This document shows positions 1-9,400 of a stretch of DNA of 64,000 nucleotides, one piece after another. The notes below the pieces were generated by a model, which saw only the letters and a list, made by a program, of their open reading frames with translations, had not been told where the DNA came from and did no database searches. The stretch spans positions 967,504 through 1,031,503 of the forward strand of contig OY282355.1 of the NCBI GenBank assembly GCA_958295525.1, written 5' to 3'. The DNA is from an uncultured Dehalococcoidia bacterium (GTDB lineage: Bacteria; Chloroflexota; Dehalococcoidia; Lucifugimonadales; Australimonadaceae). How positions within the stretch are numbered: position 1 is the first letter of the stretch; the number at the start of each line of letters is the position of its first letter. Made by a program: the position numbers and the translations under genes.

Positions 1-2862
1 CCAATCGCGCACGTCGTCCTCATGGGTGAAGAGAATTACTTGAGTTGACTCGCTGATTGCGAGCAGCGTTTCGAGCGCCGCGTGCTTGCGTTCGGCGTCG
101 GACGCGCCCACTGCGTCGTCGAGGATGAGCGGGCAGGTCTCGCGGCTGCCGGTGAGATGGCGGGCGAGCGCAAGCCGCAGCAAGAGATACACCTGCTCCG
201 CCGTTCCGTGCGAGAGAAGCGCGGCGTCTCTCCGCTGCCCGCCGTCACCGGCCACCTCCACCCGCAAGGTGGCGGGATCGACCCAGCAGTCCGTGTAGCG
301 CCCGCCGGTGACTTGGGATAGCCGCTCCAGCACGGTCGATCTCAGCGCAGGCGCGATGTCGTTGTGAACTGTTTCTTGCGCCGCCTCGAGAAACTGGATA
401 GTCGTTTTGAGCGTCTGGTCTAGTCGACTCAGTCGGTGGTATGCGCGCTTAGCCTCGGCAAGTTCATCTTCGGCGTCCGCCACGCTCGGAAGGCTCTTCT
501 CAAGTTCTTCGAGTTGGCCGCGCTCTTCGCGCCAAGCATCCTCAACCTGCTTCGCCTCGCTTCGCAACGACTCCAGCAGGTCGTCGGACGGTTGCTCCGA
601 CTCAGCCTGGGCAAGGACGTTTTCCCCAACGTCCGCCGCGCGTTTGTCCGCGTCCGCCCGCAGGCGCTCCGCGTCCGCCCGCAGGCGCTCCGCGTCCGCC
701 GCAACCTCTTCCAACGATTTTTCGCCCAAGAGTTGCTGCAACTCATCCCATCGCCTGCTCCGCTCCTCGGACTCGACGACGCTTTGCTTGAGCCGCTCCT
801 GCCATTCCCGCAAGGCTTCCGCCAAACCCTCCGAGTCATCCACTTCGACTTGCGCGGCATCCGCAGCGTTCGCGGCATCCGCAGCGTTACGGAGAGCGTT
901 CGCCGCCGCCTCAATGCGCTTGCGGTCGGCAAGGCGCTGCTCATCCGCGCTCCGGCGCCCGGCGCGGTCGCGCACCCAGGCAATGCGGTTCTCCTGAGTT
1001 TCCAGATCCAATTCGGCAAGGCGTTCGCTCGTAAGGTTCCGCTTGCGCGCATCCGCCAGCATTTCCGCATCGGCGGAATCAACGAGGGCCGCCGCATCCG
1101 CCCGCAGGCGCTCCGCTTCCTCCTCAACCTCTTTGAGCGATTTTTCGCCCAAGCGTTGCTGCAGGTCATCCCACAGGTTGCCCAGTTTCTCGTTCTTTCG
1201 CAGGGTCTCACGGCGCGCTTCTTGCCAGCCGCGCAGGGCTTGCGCTTGCTCCGCCGGTTCCGCGGCGCCGACGCCGCAGGCGACGGCGGCATTCTCAAGC
1301 GCTTTCAGCGCGCCGGAACGCTGCTCGATTTCAGCCCGATAGCGTCTCGCCTCATTGCGTCGGTCTTCGAGTCTCTGAACGATGCCGTTTCTACTGGCGT
1401 CGAGAACGGCCTGTTCCCTCGCCGCCTGCGCCTGCTCACGCGAGCGGGCGGCCATAGGCAAAACGAGCGCGCCAATCGCAACGACGACTCCTACCGCTAG
1501 GACGAGCAAGCCGACCGTTCGGAGGTCGGGGAGGAAGGCCGCGATTCCGATTCCCGCCGCGCAAGCAGCCAGCGCGGAAGCCGCCGCTATGAGCGAGATT
1601 CTTGGAGAGGGCGGGCGGAGCGCCGCTTTCCTGTCGAAATCCGCGAGTTCCGATTCGATCTTTTCCACGCTCGCCCCTGCCGGTTCGCTGGGAAGATGGC
1701 GCGCTTGCCAGTATTCCCAGTCCTTGAGGGCGTCGTGGACTTGCACGTCAATTGCATGGTCGGCGGCGGAGGGACGCGGCGGCTGGCCGTCGGGGAAATG
1801 GACGGACAGTTCGCGGACGCGCTCCAAACGCCGCTCGGCGTCTTGCGCCTCGCGTTCAGCGACGGCGGCTCTCGCCGCGACCAGTTGATCGTTGCTCTCG
1901 GCGATCCGGCGATCATACTCCTCCACCGTCGGGCCGGCGGGCTCGGTCGGACTAGGCCGCGATGTCCAAGTGGTTAGCGCTGCGGTCACCTGCTCCGCAA
2001 TCTCATTGCCCTCCGGCGACGGGCGAGGCGCGCCCTCCGGGAATTCGCTGTCCAATTCCCTAACGCGCTCGATTCGGCGCTCGGCGTGGACGGCCTTCTC
2101 TTCGATAAGCGCCGCTTCAACGGCGTCCGCTTTGCGCTGGGCGTCTTGCAAGTCTTGTTCTCGCTTATCCACGCCCGCGCGGCGTTGCAGGTAGGACTCG
2201 TGAGATTCTTGCGCCCTCTTCAAAGAACTCTTTGCTTGGCCGGCTCTCTCTTCCGACTGGCGCAGCGGTTTCGTTGGGGCACGGTTGGAGCCGACTGTGT
2301 CTCTGCGGTAGTCGGCGAGTCGCGCGAGGGCGCGAGCGGCGGTTTCATCCGCGCCGGCCGTCGCGGCGGCGCGCTGCATACCCTCTTGGAGCATCTCCGG
2401 ATTGGAGAGAATCCCTAGTATGTCCGCTTGCCGGACGCAGGCCACGCTGAGGAACGTGCGGCGATTCAGTCCAAGCCAAGCGGAGCCGTCGGGCGCGCCG
2501 TCCCTGATGATCTCGCTCGAGTAGTCGCGGCCTGCGCGATTGGCGTCCCGCGCCCTGCTGTCCACTTTCCCCGCAAGGTCGTGCCGCAATTCCACGACGC
2601 GGCCGTCGTCGAGGGCGACGACCGCGCCGACTTCCCAGCCGCCCCCCGCCCACGGCTCGTGGCGTTCAGCAAACGCGCGGTCGTCCTTTGTTAACCCACC
2701 CTTACCGCGGCGGGCGCCGCAGAGCCCGGCGTAGAGCGCGGCATGCCAAGAGGACTTGCCCGCCTCGTTCGGGCCGTAGACGACGTTCATACCCGGGGCG
2801 AGTTCCAGCGTCTCGTCTTGGAACGGCCCGAAGGCATGCGCTTTCACGGACTCAAACCGCAT
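1..2862 (-). CDS. YhaN/SbcC-like AAA ATPase with coiled coils and central membrane hairpin (3' end cut by window)
   Basis: Read from the ATG at 2862, the frame stays open to base 1, so at most a few C-terminal residues seem to be missing. The N-terminus carries a Walker A, GPNEAGKSS (about residues 30-38). The middle is long charged heptad-like helix, including repeated ERLRADA units. Near residues 420-460 two hydrophobic stretches (SLIAAASALAACAAGIGIAA and LLVLAVGVVVAIGALVL) form a hairpin as in YhaN-type proteins. The C-terminus has an ABC-signature-like LLSHGTAEQVYLLLRLALAR, a Walker B PLILDDAV and a following FTHEDD. SbcC/Rad50-type ATPases act on DNA ends with an SbcD-type nuclease, and here the partner gene lies directly upstream: its TGA and this ATG share one base (TGATG). 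The membrane hairpin suggests the YhaN branch rather than true SbcC. The exact substrate is unknown. Confidence 0.88.
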   Translation of the reverse strand, partial: MRFESVKAHAFGPFQDETLELAPGMNVVYGPNEAGKSSWHAALYAGLCGARRGKGGLTKDDRAFAERHEPWAGGGWEVGAVVALDDGRVVELRHDLAGKVDSRARDANRAGRDYSSEIIRDGAPDGSAWLGLNRRTFLSVACVRQADILGILSNPEMLQEGMQRAAATAGADETAARALARLADYRRDTVGSNRAPTKPLRQSEERAGQAKSSLKRAQESHESYLQRRAGVDKREQDLQDAQRKADAVEAALIEEKAVHAERRIERVRELDSEFPEGAPRPSPEGNEIAEQVTAALTTWTSRPSPTEPAGPTVEEYDRRIAESNDQLVAARAAVAEREAQDAERRLERVRELSVHFPDGQPPRPSAADHAIDVQVHDALKDWEYWQARHLPSEPAGASVEKIESELADFDRKAALRPPSPRISLIAAASALAACAAGIGIAAFLPDLRTVGLLVLAVGVVVAIGALVLPMAARSREQAQAAREQAVLDASRNGIVQRLEDRRNEARRYRAEIEQRSGALKALENAAVACGVGAAEPAEQAQALRGWQEARRETLRKNEKLGNLWDDLQQRLGEKSLKEVEEEAERLRADAAALVDSADAEMLADARKRNLTSERLAELDLETQENRIAWVRDRAGRRSADEQRLADRKRIEAAANALRNAADAANAADAAQVEVDDSEGLAEALREWQERLKQSVVESEERSRRWDELQQLLGEKSLEEVAADAERLRADAERLRADADKRAADVGENVLAQAESEQPSDDLLESLRSEAKQVEDAWREERGQLEELEKSLPSVADAEDELAEAKRAYHRLSRLDQTLKTTIQFLEAAQETVHNDIAPALRSTVLERLSQVTGGRYTDCWVDPATLRVEVAGDGGQRRDAALLSHGTAEQVYLLLRLALARHLTGSRETCPLILDDAVGASDAERKHAALETLLAISESTQVILFTHEDDVRDW

Positions 2863-3965
2863 CAGAGGACGTCCAAGTCTTTGCGCCCGTCCAGCGCGCG
2901 AAGGCCGGTGATCAGCGTCCGCCGCTCGTCTTCAGGGCTCAATCCCGCGTCCCGCACGTCCTTCACAAACTGCCCGCGCACCGTGGGTTCCTGACTGATG
3001 GCCTCAAGGTCATATCCAGGCCGCAAGTCGCCGCTGCGTATCTGCAAGGAATCAAAATCGCGCAGCGCGTCGCGCAGAACGTTCTCATCGAAGTCCAGGT
3101 CGGGATGGAGGTCGCCTTTCACCGTCAAGCGCGCTGCGCCGGACAAACCCTGCGTTTGCTCGGTCAAGCGGTCGCGTATCTGTTGCTGCGATTCGCAACC
3201 GGTGACGTCAATATCGAGGTCGTAGGCTTGCGTTACGGCGACGATGCGGCGTGCGCGCTCGACGGAGCCGTCGGCGTTGATCGTTGCAATCACCGCTCCG
3301 CGCTCTCCGTCTTCGCCGAACGCCAAAGGATCGGGGTTGCCCGGATACGTGTGGCGCGGCGCATCCTTTGGGCGGTGGTAGTGGCCGAGGAAGGCGTGAT
3401 GGAAGCCGGCCTGCTCGATATCCTCGGCGTCGAACGGCGCATGCGGCTCCTTGCCTTCTCCTTGCTCGGAAAACCAAGAGTTCTCCGAGCCGTGAAAGAG
3501 CGCGAGGTGCGTTCCCGCCCCCTCCGTTCTGAAGCCCTTGAGGAAGTTGGGCGTGTGGGCGGGAGCGCAGTGAGCGGCGCCCCAGAGCGTGACGCCGTCC
3601 GCAAGCGGCGCGCGCGTGAAGCGCGGCTCTGTAAAGACGTGGACGTTGGGGCTCCATTTCTGAGTTGCGTACACGCTGTCAGCGCCATAGTAATCGTGGT
3701 TGCCGGGCGCAAGGTAGACGCGGATCGGATCGAGCGATTCGAAGGTATCGCGCAGGAAAACGGCGGTGTCCGGCGTCACGCGCTCATGCTCGTAGAGGTC
3801 TCCGCCGCAGAAGAGCGCGTCCGCCCGCTCGTCGCGAGCGAGGTTCACGATGGCGCGGAGAACGTCGCGCAACGCTTGCCGCCTGCGGCGCGCGGCTTCC
3901 CGCGCCGCTCCGCACCAAGCAAACGCCGAATCGAGGTGGAGGTCTGCGAAATGGACGATTTTCAT
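2862..3965 (-). CDS. SbcD/YhaO-like metallophosphoesterase (DNA repair exonuclease family)
   Basis: This is a 367-residue calcineurin-like phosphoesterase. The five metal-binding blocks are visible in order: FADLHLDS (D-x-H), FCGGDLYE (GD), APGNHDYY (GNHD), HGSENSW and LGHYHRP (GHxH). The start MKIVHFADLHL is typical for the family; a longer in-frame upstream ATG exists but would overlap the MBL gene almost completely. The gene overlaps the upstream MBL gene by 4 bp (ATGA) and the downstream ATPase by 1 bp (TGATG), so translation is probably coupled. Family knowledge suggests a Mn-dependent DNA nuclease forming a complex with the ATPase encoded next. It resembles YhaO (partner of YhaN) as much as SbcD, so no symbol is given. 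Confidence 0.88.
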   Translation of the reverse strand: MKIVHFADLHLDSAFAWCGAAREAARRRRQALRDVLRAIVNLARDERADALFCGGDLYEHERVTPDTAVFLRDTFESLDPIRVYLAPGNHDYYGADSVYATQKWSPNVHVFTEPRFTRAPLADGVTLWGAAHCAPAHTPNFLKGFRTEGAGTHLALFHGSENSWFSEQGEGKEPHAPFDAEDIEQAGFHHAFLGHYHRPKDAPRHTYPGNPDPLAFGEDGERGAVIATINADGSVERARRIVAVTQAYDLDIDVTGCESQQQIRDRLTEQTQGLSGAARLTVKGDLHPDLDFDENVLRDALRDFDSLQIRSGDLRPGYDLEAISQEPTVRGQFVKDVRDAGLSPEDERRTLITGLRALDGRKDLDVL

Positions 3966-4750
3966 AATCGCGCGGGGCGCTCGATGACCATATCCTCGTA
4001 GCCCGGCTCCAAGTCCACTTGCAATTCCGACTGCAGCGCGGCGAGTTCCCGCAGCAGTTCGCTCTCCGTGCGAAGCGAGCGGTGGACGGCGATCAGCCGG
4101 GGAATCGCCAGCCCCGCCTCCCGCGCCGCGAGGATCTCTTGGCGCAGCATCGCGGGCGTCAGATGCCGCGCCTGCTCCGCCTGATCGCGCAGCCGGTCGG
4201 GCCAACTCACGTCCACCAGCAGAACGTCGGGCGGCGTCGGATGCGCGAAGAAGCCCATCAGCGCGCCGCCCGTGTCGCCGGAGAATCCGACGCGCCATCC
4301 GCCCGCGCTCACGATGTACCCCATCGTCGGGACGGGATGGTCAACGCGCAGGCCGGACGCCTCGTAGCCCAGGACCGTCCGCGTCTCGCCTGGAGCGAAC
4401 GGACGGAGCGCGAGGGGCGGGCGCCCCCCGGGCTCGCGGACGCTCGTGGAGTCGGAGTAGATGCGCCCGTCCAGCAGATGGGAGTAGATCACGCGGAGCG
4501 CGGCGGGCTCGCCGAGCGCGATCGCCGATCCGCCCCCGTCGCGCAGATTCAGGCCGAGCGTCGGCAAGTCGCGGCAGTGATCGTAGTGGGAGTGCGTGAT
4601 CAGAACGCCCTCCACGCGGTCTTGCTCGTCGAGGGCGAGCGCGCCCGTCAATCCGCCGGCGTCGACGGCGAGGCGGTCGTCAATCAGGAAGCAGGCGTGG
4701 CGGGCGCCTTGCGCCTCCATTTTGCGCGCGCCGAGGATGCGGACGTTCAT
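3962..4750 (-). CDS. MBL-fold metal-dependent hydrolase
   Basis: A 262-residue metallo-beta-lactamase-fold protein. The metal-binding motif is THSHYDHCRDLP (HxHxDH) near residue 53. Further ligands are probably the Asp in FSGDTGG and the His in IAVHRS near the C-terminus. The layout resembles class II cAMP phosphodiesterase/RNase Z-like hydrolases, but the substrate cannot be told from sequence. The ATG is preceded by GGAGG at 6 bases spacing. It lies 22 bp after the MetE-like gene and overlaps the SbcD-like gene by 4 bp, so it belongs to the same leftward operon. Its presence with a YhaN/YhaO-like pair suggests nucleic-acid or nucleotide chemistry, which is an inference from context only. 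Confidence 0.85.
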   Translation of the reverse strand: MNVRILGARKMEAQGARHACFLIDDRLAVDAGGLTGALALDEQDRVEGVLITHSHYDHCRDLPTLGLNLRDGGGSAIALGEPAALRVIYSHLLDGRIYSDSTSVREPGGRPPLALRPFAPGETRTVLGYEASGLRVDHPVPTMGYIVSAGGWRVGFSGDTGGALMGFFAHPTPPDVLLVDVSWPDRLRDQAEQARHLTPAMLRQEILAAREAGLAIPRLIAVHRSLRTESELLRELAALQSELQVDLEPGYEDMVIERPARL

Positions 4751-4772
4751 CGGAAGCCTCCGCCCGGGGGAT

Positions 4773-5918
4773 TCACCCCCAGAGGCGTTTAGTGGCGATG
4801 GCGGCGCCTTCGGCTTGCGCCTCCAGTTTGCGGAACACGATGTCCGGGTCCATCTTGCCGTAGCCCGCGAAGGTGCCGAATCCGCAGTCGGCGCCTGCGA
4901 TGACGCGCTCGCGCCCGACGATGGCGGCGAACGTCTCGATGCGCTGCGCGACGAGTTCCGGGTGCTCGACGAAGTTGCTCGTGGAGTCCAGCACGCCGGG
5001 AATGAGGATTTTGTCGTCGGGCAGGCCGGCGCCGCGCCAGTCTTTCCATTCGTGCGCGTGGCGGGGGTTGGACGCCTCGAACTGGATCGCCGACGGCTTG
5101 GCGCGCAGGATGATCGGCATTATCTTGGAGACGGGTATGTCGTGATCGTGCGGGCCTTCGTAGTTGCCCCAGCAGACGTGCATCCGAACGGACTCGGCGG
5201 GGATGTTGGCGAGCGCGCCGTTCAGCGTCTCGACGTGATGCTCGGCGCGCCGGAGGAAGGCTTCCTCGCTCAGTTCCTGAAAGCCGGTGTGGAAGGCCAT
5301 CGCCAAGTCGGGGCAGTCCACTTGCAGAACGAATCCCGCGCCGACGATGGCCTCGTACTCTTCCTTCATCGCCTCGCCGAGCGCGTCGACGTAGGCTTCG
5401 TGCGTGGCGTAATAGGCGTTGGGCATAAACATCGAGGCGACGCCGGGGGACGAGGAGGTCATAAAAGCGTCGGCGGCGCCCGCGCCGTCCAGCGCCGCCC
5501 TGAGGTTGGCGAGGTCTTTCTCCAGCGGGGCGCGGTCTTTCACCTGAACGGGGGCGACGCACTGCGGGCGGCGCATCGGCTGGTCGCCGGTCATTCGCGC
5601 CATCTTCTCGCGGAAGGCGGGGTACGGCGCCACGTCGAGGTTCGGGCGGCGGGGGCTGTCGCCTTCGAATCCGGTGAGCCGGTCTTTCGCATAGGTGGAG
5701 TAGGCGACTTTGCTCATTTCGCCGTCGCTCACGACGTCGACGCCCGCGCTCCGCTGGCGCGCGACGATCTCGGCGACGCCTTGCCGGACGAGCGAGTCGA
5801 GTTCGGCGGAGTCGTAGGGCTCCTCGCGCTCCTTCCGCAGGAGCAGCGCGGCCACGTCGTCGGGCCTGGGCAGACTGCCGACGTGCGTCGTGAGGATACG
5901 GTCGGTCGAGCGTTTCAT
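4773..5918 (-). CDS. Cobalamin-independent methionine synthase (MetE C-terminal domain)-like methyltransferase
   Basis: A 381-residue protein matching the short, single-barrel MetE/epoxyalkane:coenzyme-M-transferase-type family. It starts with TTHVGSLPRP, typical of these proteins. It keeps the zinc-ligand patterns MHVCWGN (H-x-C) and GADCGFGTF (Cys). The N-terminal half of classical MetE (about 750 residues) is absent, as in this subfamily. It is therefore a zinc-dependent thiol methyl- or alkyl-transferase; whether homocysteine, coenzyme M or another thiol is the acceptor is not evident. It is first in the four-gene leftward operon. A TATAAT box lies 32 bases upstream of the ATG. Confidence 0.85.
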   Translation of the reverse strand: MKRSTDRILTTHVGSLPRPDDVAALLLRKEREEPYDSAELDSLVRQGVAEIVARQRSAGVDVVSDGEMSKVAYSTYAKDRLTGFEGDSPRRPNLDVAPYPAFREKMARMTGDQPMRRPQCVAPVQVKDRAPLEKDLANLRAALDGAGAADAFMTSSSPGVASMFMPNAYYATHEAYVDALGEAMKEEYEAIVGAGFVLQVDCPDLAMAFHTGFQELSEEAFLRRAEHHVETLNGALANIPAESVRMHVCWGNYEGPHDHDIPVSKIMPIILRAKPSAIQFEASNPRHAHEWKDWRGAGLPDDKILIPGVLDSTSNFVEHPELVAQRIETFAAIVGRERVIAGADCGFGTFAGYGKMDPDIVFRKLEAQAEGAAIATKRLWG

Positions 5919-5949
5919 TGGAGGGCTCCCTCAGCGTGATGCCGCCGAG

Positions 5950-5978
5950 ATTATAGGCGATGGGGGCGTTAAACCCAA
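5950..5978 (-). promoter_or_regulatory. Sigma70-like promoter of the MetE-like operon
   Basis: On the minus strand there is a perfect TATAAT (plus-strand 5950-5955), a 17-base spacer and TTGGGT as the -35 (5973-5978). Transcription would start about 25 bases before the ATG at 5918. The -35 overlaps the tail of the terminator hairpin just upstream, so the operon is insulated from upstream transcription. Confidence 0.55.
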
Positions 5979-6104
5979 AGCCCTCCCGTTCAGGGAGGGC
6001 TAATGATGGGCGGTCGGCCTTGCAGGACTGGAGGGCCTAGCAACCCGTACCGTCAACGATCGCAATCCAAATGGGGCGCGGAAGAGCGCATCCACGCCGC
6101 ACGA
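5971..6104 (-). ncRNA. Candidate small RNA between a consensus promoter and a terminator
   Basis: A near-consensus promoter at 6111-6139 (minus strand) would start a transcript near 6104 that ends about 130 bases later at the hairpin terminator 5979-6001. No reading frame of useful length lies in it. It may be a free-standing small RNA. Alternatively it is a vestigial leader separated from the MetE-like gene by the terminator. I do not recognise its family; it lacks the SRP-RNA apical consensus. Confidence 0.35.
5979..6001 (-). terminator. Hairpin terminator (minus strand)
   Basis: A perfect 9-bp stem, AGCCCTCCC/GGGAGGGCT, with a 5-base loop. It is followed on the minus strand by TTGGGTTT. 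The plus-strand reading has no T-rich tail, so it acts leftward. It would end transcripts from the giant surface-protein gene or from the promoter at 6111-6139. Confidence 0.6.
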
Positions 6105-6110
6105 GCGGAG

Positions 6111-6139
6111 ACTCTACGCCTGCCCAGATAGGTTGTCAA
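6111..6139 (-). promoter_or_regulatory. Consensus sigma70-like promoter
   Basis: On the minus strand: TTGACA (plus-strand 6134-6139), a 17-base spacer and TAGAGT (6111-6116). It lies in the gap between the giant gene and the MetE-like gene. It would drive the candidate small RNA or a long leader. Confidence 0.5.
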
Positions 6140-6194
6140 TACTTTGGAAACGAATTTTTCGCAATTTCTTAACATTCCGCAGCGCCCCCCGCCC

Positions 6195-6373
6195 CGTCAT
6201 TCCCGCGCAGGCGGGAATCCCGCCCCCCATCTCCGTCGTTCCCGCGCAGGCGGGAATCTCGCATCCCCTATCGTCGTTCCCGCGTAGGCGGGAATCCCGC
6301 CCCTCAATTCGTCGTTCCCGCGCAGGCGGGAACCTCGCCCCCCAATTCGTCGTTCCCGCGTAGGCGGGAATCC
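6195..6373 (+). repeat. Cluster of five GTCATTCCCGCG inverted-repeat elements
   Basis: Five copies of the 25-bp element (consensus GTCRTTCCCGCGYAGGCGGGAATC) at about 6195, 6235, 6273, 6311 and 6349, all in the same orientation and spaced about 38 bases apart. Each folds as an 8-bp stem (ATTCCCGC/GCGGGAAT) with a short loop. They sit directly downstream of the stop of the giant gene. The spacers are short and resemble each other, so this is not a CRISPR array. Confidence 0.85.
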
Positions 6374-6407
6374 AGGCATCGGGGCGCAGCAGCGGCGCTC
6401 CCCTACC

Positions 6408-9400
6408 CTACGGGCGGCGGCGGCGCAGCGCGACGACGCCGACGGCGACGCCGATGATGACGACGCCAACGGCGAAGCCAATGACGATCGAGAGGAAGGC
6501 GTTGGCGCCTCCGGACGGCGCAGGCGGCGGCATTACGGCGGGCCCGGGGATGGGCGTGGCGGTAGGCGCGGGGATAGGCGTGGCGGACGGCGCGGGCGCG
6601 GGCGTGGCGGTGGGCGTGGGCGTGGCGGTGGGCGCGGGGATGGGCGTGGCGGTGGGCGCGGGCGTGGCGGTAGGCGCGGGCGCGGGCGTGGCGGTAGGCG
6701 CGGGCGTAGGCGCGGCGGTGGGCGCGGGCGGCGCGGTGGGCTCAGGCGTAGGCGCGGCGGTGGGCTCAGGCGTAGGCGCGACGGTCGGCGCGGGCGTAGG
6801 CGCGACGGTCGGCTCAGGCGTAGGCGCGACGGTGGGCTCAGGCGTAGGCGCGACGGTGGGCTCAGGCGTAGGCGTCGCGGTCGGCGCGGGCGTAGGCGTC
6901 GCGGTCGGCGACGGCGTAGGCTCGAGGGTCGGCTGCGGCAGCGGGACGGCGCCGCCTCCACCACCGCCACCACCGCCGCCTCCGCCGCCGCCGCCGACGC
7001 CGCCATCGCCGCCAATTGGCGGCGCAGGCGCGCGCCCGCGGGTCACGACGATGCGGTAGGTTCCCGTGATCGCGCCCGGCTCGTCGCTGGTTACGCTGAT
7101 GACGATGGTGTTCGCTCCGACGCCGAGGCGGATCGTGTGGCTGCGCTCGCCGCTTTGGGTGGACACGCCGTTGACCGTGATTCTCGATCCGGCGGCGGCG
7201 GTCGGCGTCACGGTCACCGACGAGACGCGGTTCAGCACGATGGAGGTGTATTCGAAGTGCGCCGGAGCGAAGCCGCCCGTTCCCGCGCCGCCGGATTTGG
7301 CGAGCGCGCCGCCCGCGAATCCCAAGCCCGTGAGCCGCACCGGAATCCCCTGCCGGTTGACGTTGACGGTGTACGTCTTCGTGGTCGGATTGCGCGAGGT
7401 GACGGAGATGCGGACGGGGTTGTCGCCGTGCTCCAGCGGGACGCTCACCTCGCCCATTGCGTTGACGGCGAGCGACGCGCCCCGGAGGGACACCCTCAGG
7501 CTCGCCATCGAATCGCTCGCCAGGGGCTTGAGCGTCAGCGTTTCCGTGTCGCGGTCGACGTCCGCCGTGTAGTCGGCCACGCGCGGGTCGTAGCCGTAGC
7601 GCATCGTTGAGGGGGCGAAGAGGCGGACGCCGGATTCGGCGATGGTTAGGCCGCGCAAGTCGGCGTTCGACCCGCCCTCGCGCCGGAAGGTGATTGCGTA
7701 GACGCGCGCGACGTCGGTGCGCCCCGTGGCGGTGACGTCGAAGCGGTTTTCGCCGACGGCGAGGGCGACCTGATGGCCCGCCGCTATCCCGTCCGCGTCG
7801 GTCGTCGAGTAGGCGAGCGTCGTGGTTGGCGGGTACTTGGCGGCTGCGGTGATCGTCGCGTCGGCCACGCTGTTGGCTACTTCGACGCGGTAGGCGTCCG
7901 CGTCGCCGGGGGGCGCGGCGAAGGCCGGCGCCAGCGTTCCGGCGGACACGGCGAGCGAGGCGAGGCTGGAGGTCGAGCCGTCGACCTTGTGGTCTGTGTC
8001 GGCGGCCAAGAGGCTCGTCGTTATGGTCGCGTCGGCCGAGGCGTCGTAGGCGTTCGTGATGCGCCCGCCGTTCAGTTCGAGCGCGTTCGCCGGAGCGGCG
8101 ACGCCGTCCGCATCGACGTCCGCCGCCTGCACGGTGTAGGCGAAGTAGAGCCGGACCCCGCTCGCGCGCTCGTATTCGGCGTACCGCGCGGCGGTTCCGA
8201 CCGTCAATTGGAGGCGGGGCGTCCCCCCGGACGTGTCCACGCGGACGGGCACATCGAAGGTCACAATTGCTTCAATCGTCTCGCCGTAGCCGTATTCGCC
8301 GGTCGCCGTTGGGGGCGTGGATTCAATCCTCGGGAAGGTCGCCGACGGGGCAGGGGTCAGAGCGCCGTTCACCTTGCGGGTCGCGTCGGCGGCGACGGCG
8401 GCGTGGTTCCGGTTGGCGTTGACGTTCGTCGAGACGGCGTGGGCGATTGTCGCGCCGCCGGGGAGGCTGATGGCGTTGGCGGGGATGCTGATCCCGTCCA
8501 CCACGTCCGTATCGCCCGCCTGCACTTGGTAGCGGAATTCCAGCGTCTTCCCCGAATTCCGAGTCAGGTTGTAGGCGGCGAAGCGCGTCTGGCCGCCGAT
8601 GCGAACCGCGATTCGCGGCGTTCCGGTCACCGTCACCTCGCGGCTGAACGTTGCGTGAACGCTGATGATCGCGCCGCGAACGTAGGTGTCCAAGACGGCG
8701 AGAGAAGGCACTCCATAGAACCGCGCCTCCGTCACCGTCGGCACGTCGTCGTCCCGGGCGATGACGGTCACCGGCGCGTCGGTGAAGTCTGCGTCGGCGC
8801 CGCTCTTGTTGGCGTATTCCGAGTCCGTGCTGGCGCCCGTGCTGTGCTCGACGGTCCGCGTTTCGCTGATGGCGTTGTCGTCGGCGGCGACGCTGACGGT
8901 GACGGTCTGCGGCGCGTCCCAATTCGAGTCCGTGAACGAGAGGCTCGTCGGGCTGAACGTGAGGCCGGTTCCCGCCGGCGTGACGGTCACGCTCCCGGAG
9001 GGCTGCGAGCCGAGCGTGAGGTTGTAGGTCCGGCCGGGGCCGCTCGTCGCTTCCTCCGTGACCGTGAGGCGCGCGGGATCGACGCGCACGCCGACGAAAT
9101 CGTCGTCGGCGACGGTGAAGGCGAGCGTTTGGCCGGGGAGGGCGTGGTAGGGGTCGGACGTGACCGTGCTGGAGAGCGTGTGGCTGAGCGTCGACGCTTC
9201 GTTGTCGTCGTCGCCGTCGCTCGCGGGCGTGACGGTGACGGTCTGCGGCGTGGAGGCGTTGGACGGCGTGAACGTGAGGCTCGTCGGACTGAACGTCAGG
9301 CCGGCGCAGGGCGTCGTGCATTCCGGCGTGACCGTGACGTTGCCGCCGGGCACCGTGGCGAGCGCGATGCGGTACGCTCCGGCCTGCCCTTCCGTGAGCG

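Noticed and set aside
2688-5939. Plus-strand open frames of about 440 codons at 2688-4001 and 4596-5939
   Set aside because: They are antisense to the SbcD-like, MBL and MetE-like genes, which have clear motifs and ordered starts.
6195-6373. Possible CRISPR array (five regularly spaced repeats)
   Set aside because: The spacers are only about 13 bases and similar to each other, the repeat is found all over the window in both orientations, and no cas gene is present.
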